Of a DNA stretch of 14,727 nt, positions 7,702-14,614 are shown in pieces. A program made the position numbers and the translations under genes. The notes under the pieces were generated by a model. That model did no database searches and was not told the origin of the DNA. It saw nothing but the letters and a program-made list of their open reading frames with translations. The DNA comes from Bacteroidales bacterium. GTDB lineage: Bacteria; Bacteroidota; Bacteroidia; Bacteroidales; VadinHA17. How positions within the stretch are numbered: the first letter of the stretch is position 1; each line of letters begins with the position of its first letter. The stretch covers positions 1 to 14,727 of the forward strand of contig JAUYBT010000100.1 in assembly GCA_030692905.1 (NCBI GenBank). The letters are read 5' to 3'.

Positions 7702-8379
7702 ATGAACCTTCCGCAGCCAGGCGATTATATTGATATACATACTCATGGAGGCAAGTCTGGTTCAGGTGTTTTTTTCATCGAAAATCTGATGGCTCATGAA
7801 AAAAGAACTCCTGAAGATTTTCCGGAACAAGCCTGTACTTTTGGTATTCATCCATGGTTTCTCAACAACAACAATTACGATCAATTATTAAACTGCGTTA
7901 TGGCTGTAACCGGTTTTTCCAATCTGTTTGCTATCGGAGAGTCCGGTTTTGATAAGTTCAGAGGGCCTGCCACGGAACTTCAACGCAGATCCTTTGAAGA
8001 ACAGATAGCGATTTCGGAAGAGATAAAGAAACCTGTTGTTATTCATTGTGTCAGGGCCTGGGATGAACTGTTTGCAGTGCATAAAAAATTGCACCCGAAA
8101 ATGAAATGGCTGATACATGGTTTCAGGGGTAATACGGAGCTGGCGATGCAGCTTTTATCGAAAGGGATGTATCTCTCTTTTTGGTTCGATTTTGTGATTC
8201 GTCCGGAATCGGCAAAATTGTTGGAAAGCCTTCCAAAAGACAGAATTTTCCTTGAGACTGACGGTTCAGATCTTGATATCAAGGTAATTTACGAGAAAGT
8301 TGCTTCTGATCTGGATATATCGATAGATGAACTAAAATCAATTATCCTTATAAATTTTAATAATTTTTTTAATTTATAG
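7702..8379 (+). CDS. TatD-family metal-dependent hydrolase
   Basis: TIM-barrel metallohydrolase related to TatD, a family with metal-dependent DNase (3'-5' exonuclease) activity in several members; cytoplasmic. All expected ligands are present: H13 and H15 in DIHTH, E80 in GESGFD, H115 in VIHCVRAWDE, H139 in LIHGFRG, and D187 in LETDGSD. GIHPWFL at 48-54 is also typical. At 225 aa it is shorter than E. coli TatD (about 260); the short form appears usual in Bacteroidetes, and no motif is lost. The start follows the gltX stop by 5 nt, so the two genes are very likely co-transcribed. The cellular role is not set by the sequence; nucleic-acid repair or turnover is the family-based guess. Confidence 0.9.
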   Translation: MNLPQPGDYIDIHTHGGKSGSGVFFIENLMAHEKRTPEDFPEQACTFGIHPWFLNNNNYDQLLNCVMAVTGFSNLFAIGESGFDKFRGPATELQRRSFEEQIAISEEIKKPVVIHCVRAWDELFAVHKKLHPKMKWLIHGFRGNTELAMQLLSKGMYLSFWFDFVIRPESAKLLESLPKDRIFLETDGSDLDIKVIYEKVASDLDISIDELKSIILINFNNFFNL

Positions 8380-8392
8380 AAATATATTTAAC

Positions 8393-8451
8393 CACGGATG
8401 AACACGGATAAACATGGAGAAATTCACGGATAGAATCTGTGTTCATCTGTG
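8393..8451. repeat. Palindromic CACGGATGAACACGGAT-type repeat
   Basis: CACGGATGAACACGGATA (8393-8410) pairs with AATCTGTGTTCATCTGTG (8434-8451) at 15 of 18 positions, separated by 23 nt that hold a further CACGGATAG copy (8425-8433). The left arm is itself two short near-copies (CACGGATGAA, CACGGATAAA). It lies in the 140-bp spacer between the TatD-type gene and tcdA. The design resembles short dispersed intergenic repeats of Bacteroidetes. It could form a transcript hairpin but lacks a following T-run. Confidence 0.75.
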
Positions 8452-8472
8452 CCGCAGTAAAAAAGGTGTAGG

Positions 8473-8492
8473 GTATATGCCATGGCATGTAC
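8473..8492 (+). other. Perfect-stem hairpin upstream of tcdA
   Basis: GTATATGC, CATG, GCATGTAC forms an 8-pair stem (one G-T pair) with a 4-nt loop, 27 nt before the tcdA ATG. Its core, ATGCCATGGCAT (8477-8488), is a 12-bp perfect DNA palindrome. A run of seven T (8509-8515) begins 16 nt later, too far for a standard terminator. It may be an operator, an RNA structure affecting tcdA, or chance. Confidence 0.4.
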
Positions 8493-8519
8493 ACATAATT
8501 AATCGTAATTTTTTTATAT

Positions 8520-9242
8520 ATGACTGATTGGCTGACACGAACGGAATTAATTCTGGGAGACGATGGTTTGAAGAAACTGAACGCTGCGAATGTTCTGGTT
8601 GTCGGATTAGGAGGAGTGGGGGCTTATGCTGCAGAGATGATATGCCGCGCAGGAGTTGGTACAATGACCATTGCTGACGGTGATGTTATTCATGCTTCAA
8701 ACATAAACCGGCAGCTGCCAGCACTTAAAAGCACCCAGGGTTTGCCTAAGGCAGAGGTAATGGGGCAGAGGCTAAAAGATATTAATCCTGATATCAGACT
8801 CACTGTTATTCAGGAATATCTTAAGGATGAAAGAATGGTCGAAGTTCTGGATATCGGTTTTGATTATGTTGTGGATGCTATTGATACATTATCTCCTAAG
8901 ATATTTCTTATTTATCATAGCCTTCAAAGAAAATTCCCGGTTGTAAGTTCAATGGGTGCAGGTGGAAAATTTGACCCGACAAGGATAAGTATTTCTGATA
9001 TTTCAGAAACAACAGATTGTTCACTTGCCCGGATATTAAGAAAGCGGCTGCATCGTTTGGGGATCAGAGAGGGCTTTACTGCTGTCTATTCTCCTGAAGT
9101 GATTGATAAAAGCAAAGTCGTTGCTACAAATGGTGAGCAGAATAAAGCATCAATTGTCGGGACTATTTCCTATATGCCGGCTGCTTTTGGAATTGCATGT
9201 GCTTCGGTTGTGATACGTGATCTGGCAAAAATCACCAGATAG
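8520..9242 (+). CDS. tcdA: tRNA threonylcarbamoyladenosine dehydratase
   Basis: E1-like adenylating enzyme (ThiF/MoeB/HesA superfamily) that uses ATP to cyclise t6A at position 37 of ANN-decoding tRNAs to ct6A; cytoplasmic. VVGLGGVG at 27-34 is the ATP-binding loop. DGD at 53-55 and NINRQ at 61-65 give the conserved Asp and Arg, K77 follows, and VVDAID at 117-122 completes the nucleotide site. The start WLTRTELILGDDGLKKL and the DCSLARILRKRLHRLGI segment (C167) are hallmarks of the TcdA branch rather than ThiF or MoeB. At 240 aa it is shorter than E. coli TcdA (about 268) without losing a motif. It shares a strand with gltX, another tRNA enzyme, but a 140-bp repeat-bearing spacer makes co-transcription uncertain. 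Confidence 0.93.
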   Translation: MTDWLTRTELILGDDGLKKLNAANVLVVGLGGVGAYAAEMICRAGVGTMTIADGDVIHASNINRQLPALKSTQGLPKAEVMGQRLKDINPDIRLTVIQEYLKDERMVEVLDIGFDYVVDAIDTLSPKIFLIYHSLQRKFPVVSSMGAGGKFDPTRISISDISETTDCSLARILRKRLHRLGIREGFTAVYSPEVIDKSKVVATNGEQNKASIVGTISYMPAAFGIACASVVIRDLAKITR

Positions 9243-9259
9243 TTAGACCTCTGGCCCTT

Positions 9260-9319
9260 CTGAGTATTCTCAGTGGCACTCTGTGAAACCAAAAAAGACT
9301 TGCACAGAAGTGCACAGAG
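9260..9319. repeat. CACAGAG/CTCTGTG-type intergenic inverted repeat
   Basis: The stretch between the convergent tcdA and permease genes contains CTGAG-TATT-CTCAG (9260-9273), then CTCTGTG (9279-9285) matched by CACAGAG (9313-9319). Inside lies TGCAC-AGAA-GTGCA (9301-9314). The nested arrangement resembles another class of short dispersed repeats and fills nearly the whole 79-bp spacer. Confidence 0.6.
9291..9314 (-). terminator. Weak candidate terminator of the permease gene
   Basis: On the minus strand TGCAC-TTCT-GTGCA forms a 5-bp hairpin beginning 7 nt after the permease stop codon, followed after AGTC by six T. The stem is short and the T-run is 4 nt away, so it is only a weak candidate. 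Confidence 0.4.
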
Positions 9320-9321
9320 AA

Positions 9322-10698
9322 TTATATTTCATCTGACCCTGTTAATATCTGAGAATTGTTTCCCCTCTTTTTGAAAATATAGTAAGCAGGTACTCCAACC
9401 GCAACAACCAGCAATGCTATTGATGACTCAGCAGGCCGTTCAAGAAATGAAAGAACAAGAATCAGCACGCCAGTCGTTACATAAAGAATTTGCGTATATG
9501 GATATCCCGCCATTCTGATAGCTGCCGGATTATCTTTCCTCAATTTGATAACCCCCATTACTGTCAGAATGGGAAATATTCCAAGTGCAAAACCCATATA
9601 GGTAAGGACCTGCTCAAATGTTCCGGAAAGGGCAAGGATAATAGCAATCAGACATTGCAGGATAATGGAATTAGAAGGAACCTGGAATTTTGGATGGATC
9701 TTTGCGACCGATTTGAAGAACAGTCCGTCTTTTGCCATGGAGTAATATACTCTTGGCCCGATAATAATAAAGGCGCTCAATGATGAAAAGAGGGCAAAAG
9801 CTATCAAAAGTGAAAACAAAGTATCAGCAGATTGTCCGAACAGTTTTCCCATAACTAGCCCTCCTACGGAAATTACACCTTTCATCTCCTGAGGATTAAT
9901 TCCATATAAGTATAAAACATTGATACCCAGATAAAGGAAAATTACAATTCCGGTTCCCAGAATGAGGGAGCGGGGAAGTATTTTTGATGGGTTTTTTATT
10001 TCGGCACCAAGATATGTTGAGGCGTTCCATCCGCTGTAAGCAAACATTATCCACATAAGTGAAAGTCCGATAGTCTTCCAGCCGGCAAACCCTGACGAAA
10101 CTCCGCCTCCTGAGCTGAAGTTTCCAATGTCTCCATTTCCAGACAGAAATCCAGCCAGAAGAAGGAACACAATTAGGGCTACTTTCAGGATTGTGAGAAT
10201 ATTCTGAACAAGGGCGCCTGATTTTATTCCACGGTAATGAATAAATGTGAAGATCAGTATAACACTGACAGAAAGAAATGTTTTGGTGGCAGCCGGATCC
10301 ATTATCCCGGAACTTTCGAACCAGCCGGGGATTACAGGTAATGCCCGGCAGAAATATTCGCTGAAACCCATTGCCGAAGCTGCAATTGGCGCTGAGAAAC
10401 CAACCATGAATGAGACCCAGCCACTAAGAAAGCCGAATATCGGATGATAGAGTTTGGAGAGGAAAAGATATTCCCCTCCTGCTCCAGGCATTGCGGCGCC
10501 AAGTTCGCCATAAGAGAGTGCTCCGCAAAGTGCGATAATTCCTCCGATTACCCATAGTGCAAGCATCAAAAGGGGATTATTTAACCCCGCAAGAAGAAGC
10601 CCTGATGTAGTAAATATCCCTGCGCCAATCATATTGGCAATAACTATGTTGGTAGCAGGGAATAGTCCCAGCTTTCTTTGAAGATTGTCTTCCGCCAT
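9322..10698 (-). CDS. APC-family amino acid permease
   Basis: Inner-membrane secondary transporter of the amino acid-polyamine-organocation superfamily, 458 aa with about 12 hydrophobic segments (for example at 15-37, 43-64, 86-110, 140-157, 164-184, 210-226, 245-265, 293-315, 344-360, 366-386, 404-419 and 426-442). NMIGAGIFTTSG at 22-33 is the substrate-binding break in helix 1. YGELGAAMPGAGGEYLFL at 63-80, FAYSGWNASTYLGAEIKNPSKILPRS at 219-244 (of which YSGWNAS is the helix-6 region) and GPRVYYSMAKDGLFF at 314-328 are typical of the LAT/SteT-like branch. The substrate is not readable; neutral amino acid exchange is likely from the family. It starts 12 nt after the exported methyltransferase-like gene and is probably co-transcribed with it. 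The link between the two is unknown. Confidence 0.9.
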   Translation of the reverse strand: MAEDNLQRKLGLFPATNIVIANMIGAGIFTTSGLLLAGLNNPLLMLALWVIGGIIALCGALSYGELGAAMPGAGGEYLFLSKLYHPIFGFLSGWVSFMVGFSAPIAASAMGFSEYFCRALPVIPGWFESSGIMDPAATKTFLSVSVILIFTFIHYRGIKSGALVQNILTILKVALIVFLLLAGFLSGNGDIGNFSSGGGVSSGFAGWKTIGLSLMWIMFAYSGWNASTYLGAEIKNPSKILPRSLILGTGIVIFLYLGINVLYLYGINPQEMKGVISVGGLVMGKLFGQSADTLFSLLIAFALFSSLSAFIIIGPRVYYSMAKDGLFFKSVAKIHPKFQVPSNSIILQCLIAIILALSGTFEQVLTYMGFALGIFPILTVMGVIKLRKDNPAAIRMAGYPYTQILYVTTGVLILVLSFLERPAESSIALLVVAVGVPAYYIFKKRGNNSQILTGSDEI

Positions 10699-10710
10699 TA
10701 TCAGGAGATA

Positions 10711-11388
10711 TTACTTTTCAGCTTTTTTGTAACTGATTGACATTCCCCCACCACTGGTATTGACCGTAGTCTCATAATTTTTGAGACTCTTTATATAATC
10801 AAGGTAAGCTCCCTGACCGCTGTTACCTCCGCGTCCTCCCATGCCTCTTTGATTAATATTATGCGCTGTGAAACAACCACCGCCTTTAAGTTTGGGATCA
10901 ACGTCAATGAAGTAATTTTTATACCAGTCTTTATCTGCATCGCTGAAGACAAAATCAAAAGGTCCTTTGAGTTCTTTTACAAGCGAATGGGCATCTGCAA
11001 GCCTGGCATCAATATATTCAGATAAACCTGCCTGTTTGAAGTTTTCAATGGCAGTTTTATACCTTTCTTTATCAATATCAATTGTAATAAGTTTTCCTCC
11101 TGTTTTGCTGAGAGCCCAGGCGATCCAGATCCCAGAGTGGCCTGTTGAGGTACCGATCTCCAGTGCACTTTTGTAGTTGCCCTTTATTACCAGGTCATAA
11201 AGTGTCTGTCCATCGGCTGTGGGGATATTCATGTCGTACCATTGCCGCGAATGATCGGAAAGAAACTTTTTAACTTTTTCATCAAGTGCAGGGTTTTCTT
11301 TCAAAGTCTGTGCTTTTACTTGTCCGGGAAATAAGGATGCTGTAATAAGCAGACAAACCATGAGTCCAAAAATTTTCCGTTTTTTCAT
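10711..11388 (-). CDS. Secreted O-methyltransferase-like (class I SAM fold) protein
   Basis: A 225-aa protein with a clear Sec signal peptide: MKKRK, a hydrophobic stretch at 7-20, and a signal-peptidase I site near VKA-Q (26/27). The mature part has the fold of COMT/YrrM-like O-methyltransferases: SALEIGTSTGHSGIWIA at 74-90 is motif I, LITIDID at 100-106 ends strand 2 with an acidic residue, and FVFSDADKDWYKNYF at 146-160 carries the metal-type Asp150. Where the family usually has Asp-Asn (ADN) as the remaining metal ligands, this protein reads AHN (H176-N177). A Gly-rich loop (181-193) follows. SAM is not known to be available in the periplasm, so either the protein does not methylate, or it binds another ligand, or the leader does not export it. 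It leads a two-gene unit with the permease. Fold and signal peptide are well supported; activity is not. Confidence 0.8.
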   Translation of the reverse strand: MKKRKIFGLMVCLLITASLFPGQVKAQTLKENPALDEKVKKFLSDHSRQWYDMNIPTADGQTLYDLVIKGNYKSALEIGTSTGHSGIWIAWALSKTGGKLITIDIDKERYKTAIENFKQAGLSEYIDARLADAHSLVKELKGPFDFVFSDADKDWYKNYFIDVDPKLKGGGCFTAHNINQRGMGGRGGNSGQGAYLDYIKSLKNYETTVNTSGGGMSISYKKAEK

Positions 11389-11444
11389 AATATTCAGTGC
11401 ATTAATGAATAATTCAAACTTTTACTATCTGACAATTATAATAT

Positions 11445-11452
11445 CAAATATA
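11445..11452 (-). promoter_or_regulatory. Candidate -7 box for the exported methyltransferase gene
   Basis: The minus strand reads TATATTTG, matching TAnnTTTG, 56 nt upstream of the start codon at 11388. No TTTG -33 box is evident about 20 bp further upstream, so support is modest. Confidence 0.35.
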
Positions 11453-11684
11453 TTCCCGGATAGATTCCTGGTATAATGATATTAATTTATTTAACAACTT
11501 TCCTTTTTTGTATTTACAGGTTAATCCGAAAAACTAAAATGAAATCCTTTGCAGGAAAGACTACCGAATCCCTGATAATTTTTTTTCTGGACCGAAAGAA
11601 TTAGCAGATTAAGGACTGAGAACTGACTAATTCATGCATTCATTGATTAATCACCGGAGACTTTAGGTGAAAATTGGCAATAAA

Positions 11685-11716
11685 TTTGTTTAGTATCTAA
11701 ACTATTTATAGTTTTG
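11685..11716 (+). promoter_or_regulatory. Bacteroidetes-type promoter of the marR-efflux operon
   Basis: TTTG at 11685-11688 (-33), a 20-bp spacer, and TAGTTTTG at 11709-11716 (-7) fit the Bacteroidetes consensus in both boxes and spacing. Transcription would start near 11722, leaving a leader of about 18 nt before the marR ATG at 11740. This is the best promoter in the window. Confidence 0.75.
11688..11702. promoter_or_regulatory. Operator palindrome 1 of the marR promoter
   Basis: GTTTAG-TAT-CTAAAC, with 6-bp arms in perfect inverted repeat, lies in the spacer between the -33 and -7 boxes, overlapping the last base of the -33 box. It is the size and position expected of a site for a dimeric MarR repressor. 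Confidence 0.75.
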
Positions 11717-11730
11717 TTTAGCATCTAAAT
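11716..11730. promoter_or_regulatory. Operator palindrome 2 of the marR promoter
   Basis: GTTTAG-CAT-CTAAAT is a copy of operator 1 with 13 of 15 bases identical and a perfect TTTAG/CTAAA core. It starts on the last base of the -7 box and covers the predicted transcription start. Centres are 28 bp apart, somewhat under three helical turns. Confidence 0.75.
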
Positions 11731-11739
11731 AAATTCATT

Positions 11740-12195
11740 ATGAACAACGAACTACAGACACTAATAGATTTGTTTCTTAAAATTCTTCATCTCTATTCTG
11801 TAATAGGAAGAAAACCAAAAAATTACGGAACGGTAGATCTCCTTTATTTAACTGAGATACATACTATAACTATGGTTGCAAAGAACAAAGAGATCAATAT
11901 GACACAACTGGCTGAAATAATGGGGGTTACAAAAGGAGCCATCTCACAGACAATCAGAAAGCTGGTGAATAAGAACCTGATACTTAAATCAAATATCAAC
12001 AACAGGAAAGAGGTAAACCTTAAATTATCTGAAAAGGGCATAGCAGTATTAAAGGCGCAGGAATCTTTTCAGAAAGAGATTTTCACTTTTGCCGGTGCAC
12101 TCTATGAACAAGCCCGTCCGGAAGACAGGGATTTGGTGAAACGGCTTTTTCTTGCTATCAGTAATAATATGGAGAACAGGGTGAAAACATTATAA
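11740..12195 (+). CDS. MarR-family transcriptional regulator
   Basis: A 151-aa dimeric winged-helix DNA-binding protein; most relatives repress their own operon and release DNA on binding a small toxic compound. Residues 1-22 are the helical dimerisation start. MTQLAEIMGVTKGAISQTIRKLVNKNLI (54-81) is the helix-turn-helix with its recognition helix, and SNINNRKEVNLKLSEKG (84-100) is the wing, with the Arg-rich turn reduced to N-N-R-K. The C-terminal helix (105-150) completes the dimer interface. It is the first gene of an efflux operon, 24 nt before the TolC-type gene, and two matching palindromes lie in its promoter, so autorepression of the whole unit is likely. No cysteine is present, so sensing by thiol oxidation is unlikely. 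The inducer is unknown. Confidence 0.93.
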   Translation: MNNELQTLIDLFLKILHLYSVIGRKPKNYGTVDLLYLTEIHTITMVAKNKEINMTQLAEIMGVTKGAISQTIRKLVNKNLILKSNINNRKEVNLKLSEKGIAVLKAQESFQKEIFTFAGALYEQARPEDRDLVKRLFLAISNNMENRVKTL

Positions 12196-12219
12196 CTGGT
12201 CAGTAATATTTCATTAATT

Positions 12220-13569
12220 ATGAGATTGTGGATTTTTTCAATAATTGCTTTTTTGCCGGTTCTTCTTCAGGGACAGGAGGTGCTGAATGAATATGTGAGG
12301 TACGGCATTGAAAACAACCTCTCATTACAGCAGAAACTTTCAGGTTATCAAAAAAGTATTGAAGTTCTGAAAGAGGCGCGTGGACTCTTTTATCCGAACA
12401 TCAGTTTTAATGCCCGTTTCACTGTTTCGGAAGGAGGTCGTGTAATTGACTTTCCCATCGGTGACCTCCTTAATCAGGTTTACTCAACACTCAACAACCT
12501 TACAGCATCAAATATGTTTCCGATGGTTGAAAACCAGCAGATACAGTTTCTCAGACCTACCGAACATGAGACAAAACTGAGACTTATCCAACCGGTTTTA
12601 AACAACGATATTTATTACAATTCAAAAATTAAAAAGGAACTGACAATATTTGAGAATGAGGATGTAAATCAGTATAAAAGGGAGTTGATAGCGGAGATTA
12701 AAAAAGCATATTATAATGTTGCCACTGCAGACGGTGTGCTGTCTATGCTGAGCGACACCCGAAAGCTTCTTGCAGAGAATGTGAGGGTGAACAAAAGGTT
12801 GATTGAGAATGATAAGATTACAATGGATTACTTGTACCGTTCAGAGACGGAATTAAGTAAATTTGACCAGGAACTGCAGAATGCGGGAAAGAATAAAAAA
12901 ATTGCATGCGCATATTTCAATTTTCTTCTGAACAGATCATTGATTGATAGTATCATCATCCAACAACCTGGCACATATCCGGCTCTTTCTGACTTTACCG
13001 CTGGTTATTCGCAATCAGCAATTGATAACAGGGAGGAGCTTAAGAAACTCTCCAATTACAGCAATATATCAGATATGCAGGTTAAGATGAACAAATCAGG
13101 AAAACTTCCCGATATGTTTATCGCTGTCGACTATGGATTCCAGGGGGCTGAGTACCTGTTCAATAAAAACCAGGATTATGTGCAGGCTTCTGCAATACTT
13201 TCATGGAATCTGTTTTCCGGCTTTCAGAACAGGTCTAAGATCAGGCAGTCTTTATTGAATAAAGAGATTATTGACAGGAAGCTTGAAGAGGCTAAAAAGC
13301 AGATCGAACTTCAGGTTATAAATACAATGAATGAGCTGCTTACTGCTGAAAAGGGAATAATTGCAGCTGAAGTACGAATTAAAAATGCCAGGGAAGGATT
13401 CAGGCTAGTGAACAGGAAATATGAAGAGGGGCAGGCAAGCCTTATTGAATTTATCGATGCCCGTACAACTCTTACTCAGGCTGAGGAGAATCTTATAATA
13501 TCGAAGTTCGCCTATTTATCATGTTTTGCTGAATTCGAAAAGGTGACTGCAATTAATAAAACAGAGTAA
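12220..13569 (+). CDS. TolC-family outer-membrane efflux channel
   Basis: A 449-aa outer-membrane efflux protein: a trimeric barrel and periplasmic tunnel that carries compounds from an inner-membrane pump out of the cell. The N-terminus is a signal peptide (hydrophobic 3-16, probable cleavage near LQG-QE, 18/19) without a lipobox cysteine. Two OEP repeats follow, each with long helices rich in Lys/Glu/Asn/Leu. The second repeat ends with the typical stretch NAREGFRLVNRKYEEGQASLIEFIDARTTLTQAEENLI (388-425), the conserved EGxxSxxEFxDA-like hallmark of the family. YNVATAD at 165-171 is the matching segment in repeat one. It is followed after 12 nt by the membrane-fusion protein, as expected in a tripartite pump operon. 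Having the channel gene before the adaptor is common in Bacteroidetes. Confidence 0.93.
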   Translation: MRLWIFSIIAFLPVLLQGQEVLNEYVRYGIENNLSLQQKLSGYQKSIEVLKEARGLFYPNISFNARFTVSEGGRVIDFPIGDLLNQVYSTLNNLTASNMFPMVENQQIQFLRPTEHETKLRLIQPVLNNDIYYNSKIKKELTIFENEDVNQYKRELIAEIKKAYYNVATADGVLSMLSDTRKLLAENVRVNKRLIENDKITMDYLYRSETELSKFDQELQNAGKNKKIACAYFNFLLNRSLIDSIIIQQPGTYPALSDFTAGYSQSAIDNREELKKLSNYSNISDMQVKMNKSGKLPDMFIAVDYGFQGAEYLFNKNQDYVQASAILSWNLFSGFQNRSKIRQSLLNKEIIDRKLEEAKKQIELQVINTMNELLTAEKGIIAAEVRIKNAREGFRLVNRKYEEGQASLIEFIDARTTLTQAEENLIISKFAYLSCFAEFEKVTAINKTE

Positions 13570-13581
13570 TACAATTTCAGG

Positions 13582-14613
13582 ATGGAAACAAGAATCATTT
13601 TAATTATAGGAATCATTTTACTATCAGCTGCTTGCAAAAGCAGTATTGTAAAAACAACTTCTGCTGAGAGTATTCGCGTAAAGGTAACAGCTGTTAATAC
13701 AGGAGTAATCAGCATTCCTGTACATTCTAACGGTATTCTGGTTTCGAGTGAGGAATTAAAATTATCCTTCAAAACAGGGGGAATTGTAGCGAAGATTCTG
13801 GTTGAGGAAGGGGATCGGGTTAAAAAGGGTGATCTTCTGGCTTCCCTGAATCTTTCAGAAATCAATGCAAATGCTGACCAGGCAAAAAGTGGTTATGACA
13901 AAGCTCTGAGAGATTTTAACAGAGCGGAGAATCTTTTCAGAGACAGTGTTGCAACACTTGAACAAAAGCAGAATGCAGCAACAGCATTAAATCTGTCAAA
14001 ATCGACTCTCGAAATTGTACAATTCAACCTGGCTCATTCTAAAATTCAGGCCCCTGATAATGGGCTGATACTTAAGCAATTTGTCAAAGCAAACGAGCTG
14101 GTATCTTCAGGCTATCCGGTATTTCTTTTTGGTTCCACAGGAAAATACTGGAAAGTTAAAGCATCATTTTCCGATAAAGATATCGTAAAGGTCAATCCGG
14201 GTGATTCGGCTACAGTTTCATTCGATGCTTACCCTGGAGTTAAATTTTCTGCTACAGTTGATCAGGTTGGGGAAATGTCCAATCCATTCACTGGAACTTA
14301 TGAGGTAGAATTGATACTCAGGGGGACAGATCTTCGTCTTGCATCAGGATTTACAGGTGGGGTTGATCTGTTCCCTTCAGCGAAAAAAACCTTCTCAATG
14401 ATACCGGTTGAGTCAATAGTAGAGGCTGACGGACGTCAGGGTTATATTTATATTGTTACCGGAACGATGACAGTACAAAAAGTCAAAATTGATATCGAAA
14501 CTCTCATCGGATCAATGGTTGCCGTAACCGGTATTCCTGAGGGGATAACTGAAGTAGTATCGGAAGGAGTAGCCTATCTTAAAAACGGGATGAAGGTAGA
14601 TGTAATTAAATAA
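13582..14613 (+). CDS. Efflux membrane-fusion protein (RND-type periplasmic adaptor), lipoprotein
   Basis: A 343-aa periplasmic adaptor linking an inner-membrane pump to the TolC-type channel. The leader ends LLSAAC, with C18 as the probable lipid-modified cysteine; the -3 residue is Ser, a slightly weak lipobox. No acidic residues follow the Cys, so nothing suggests surface export. The first lipoyl half is LSFKTGGIVAKILVEEGDRVKKGDLLASLN (61-90) and the second is IQAPDNGLILKQFVKANELVSSGYPVFLFGS (155-185). A short alpha-helical hairpin (about 92-150) lies between them, and beta-barrel and membrane-proximal domains follow to the end. The lipoyl and barrel sequences fit the RND (AcrA/MexA-like) class better than HlyD. 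The pump gene is not in the window; it is expected right after the repeat array at 14615-14680. Confidence 0.92.
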   Translation: METRIILIIGIILLSAACKSSIVKTTSAESIRVKVTAVNTGVISIPVHSNGILVSSEELKLSFKTGGIVAKILVEEGDRVKKGDLLASLNLSEINANADQAKSGYDKALRDFNRAENLFRDSVATLEQKQNAATALNLSKSTLEIVQFNLAHSKIQAPDNGLILKQFVKANELVSSGYPVFLFGSTGKYWKVKASFSDKDIVKVNPGDSATVSFDAYPGVKFSATVDQVGEMSNPFTGTYEVELILRGTDLRLASGFTGGVDLFPSAKKTFSMIPVESIVEADGRQGYIYIVTGTMTVQKVKIDIETLIGSMVAVTGIPEGITEVVSEGVAYLKNGMKVDVIK

Positions 14614-14614
14614 G

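Larger units (their letters stand above)
11389..11739. other. Divergent 351-bp intergenic region
   Basis: AT-rich spacer between the exported methyltransferase-like gene (-) and marR (+). The left part holds a candidate promoter for the minus-strand gene (11445-11452) and the right end holds the marR promoter and operators. The middle (about 11460-11680) shows no gene: the only ATG-led frame there, at 11539, is 21 codons with no recognisable similarity. A short AGGACTGAGAACTGACT stretch (11610-11626) has two near-copies of a 7-bp unit. Confidence 0.7.

Noticed and set aside
8345..8379. T-rich end of the TatD-type gene as a terminator
   Set aside because: The T-run is inside the coding sequence and has no GC-rich hairpin before it.
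8393..8451. Rho-independent terminator after the TatD-type gene
   Set aside because: The arms are imperfect, the loop is 23 nt and no T-run follows on either side.
11539..11604. Short ATG-led frame of 21 codons in the marR upstream region
   Set aside because: No similarity recognised, no ribosome-binding or promoter signal specific to it, and the length is within chance for AT-rich DNA.
13512..13865. 117-codon open frame on the minus strand across the TolC-adaptor joint
   Set aside because: It overlaps two well-supported genes and encodes nothing recognisable.
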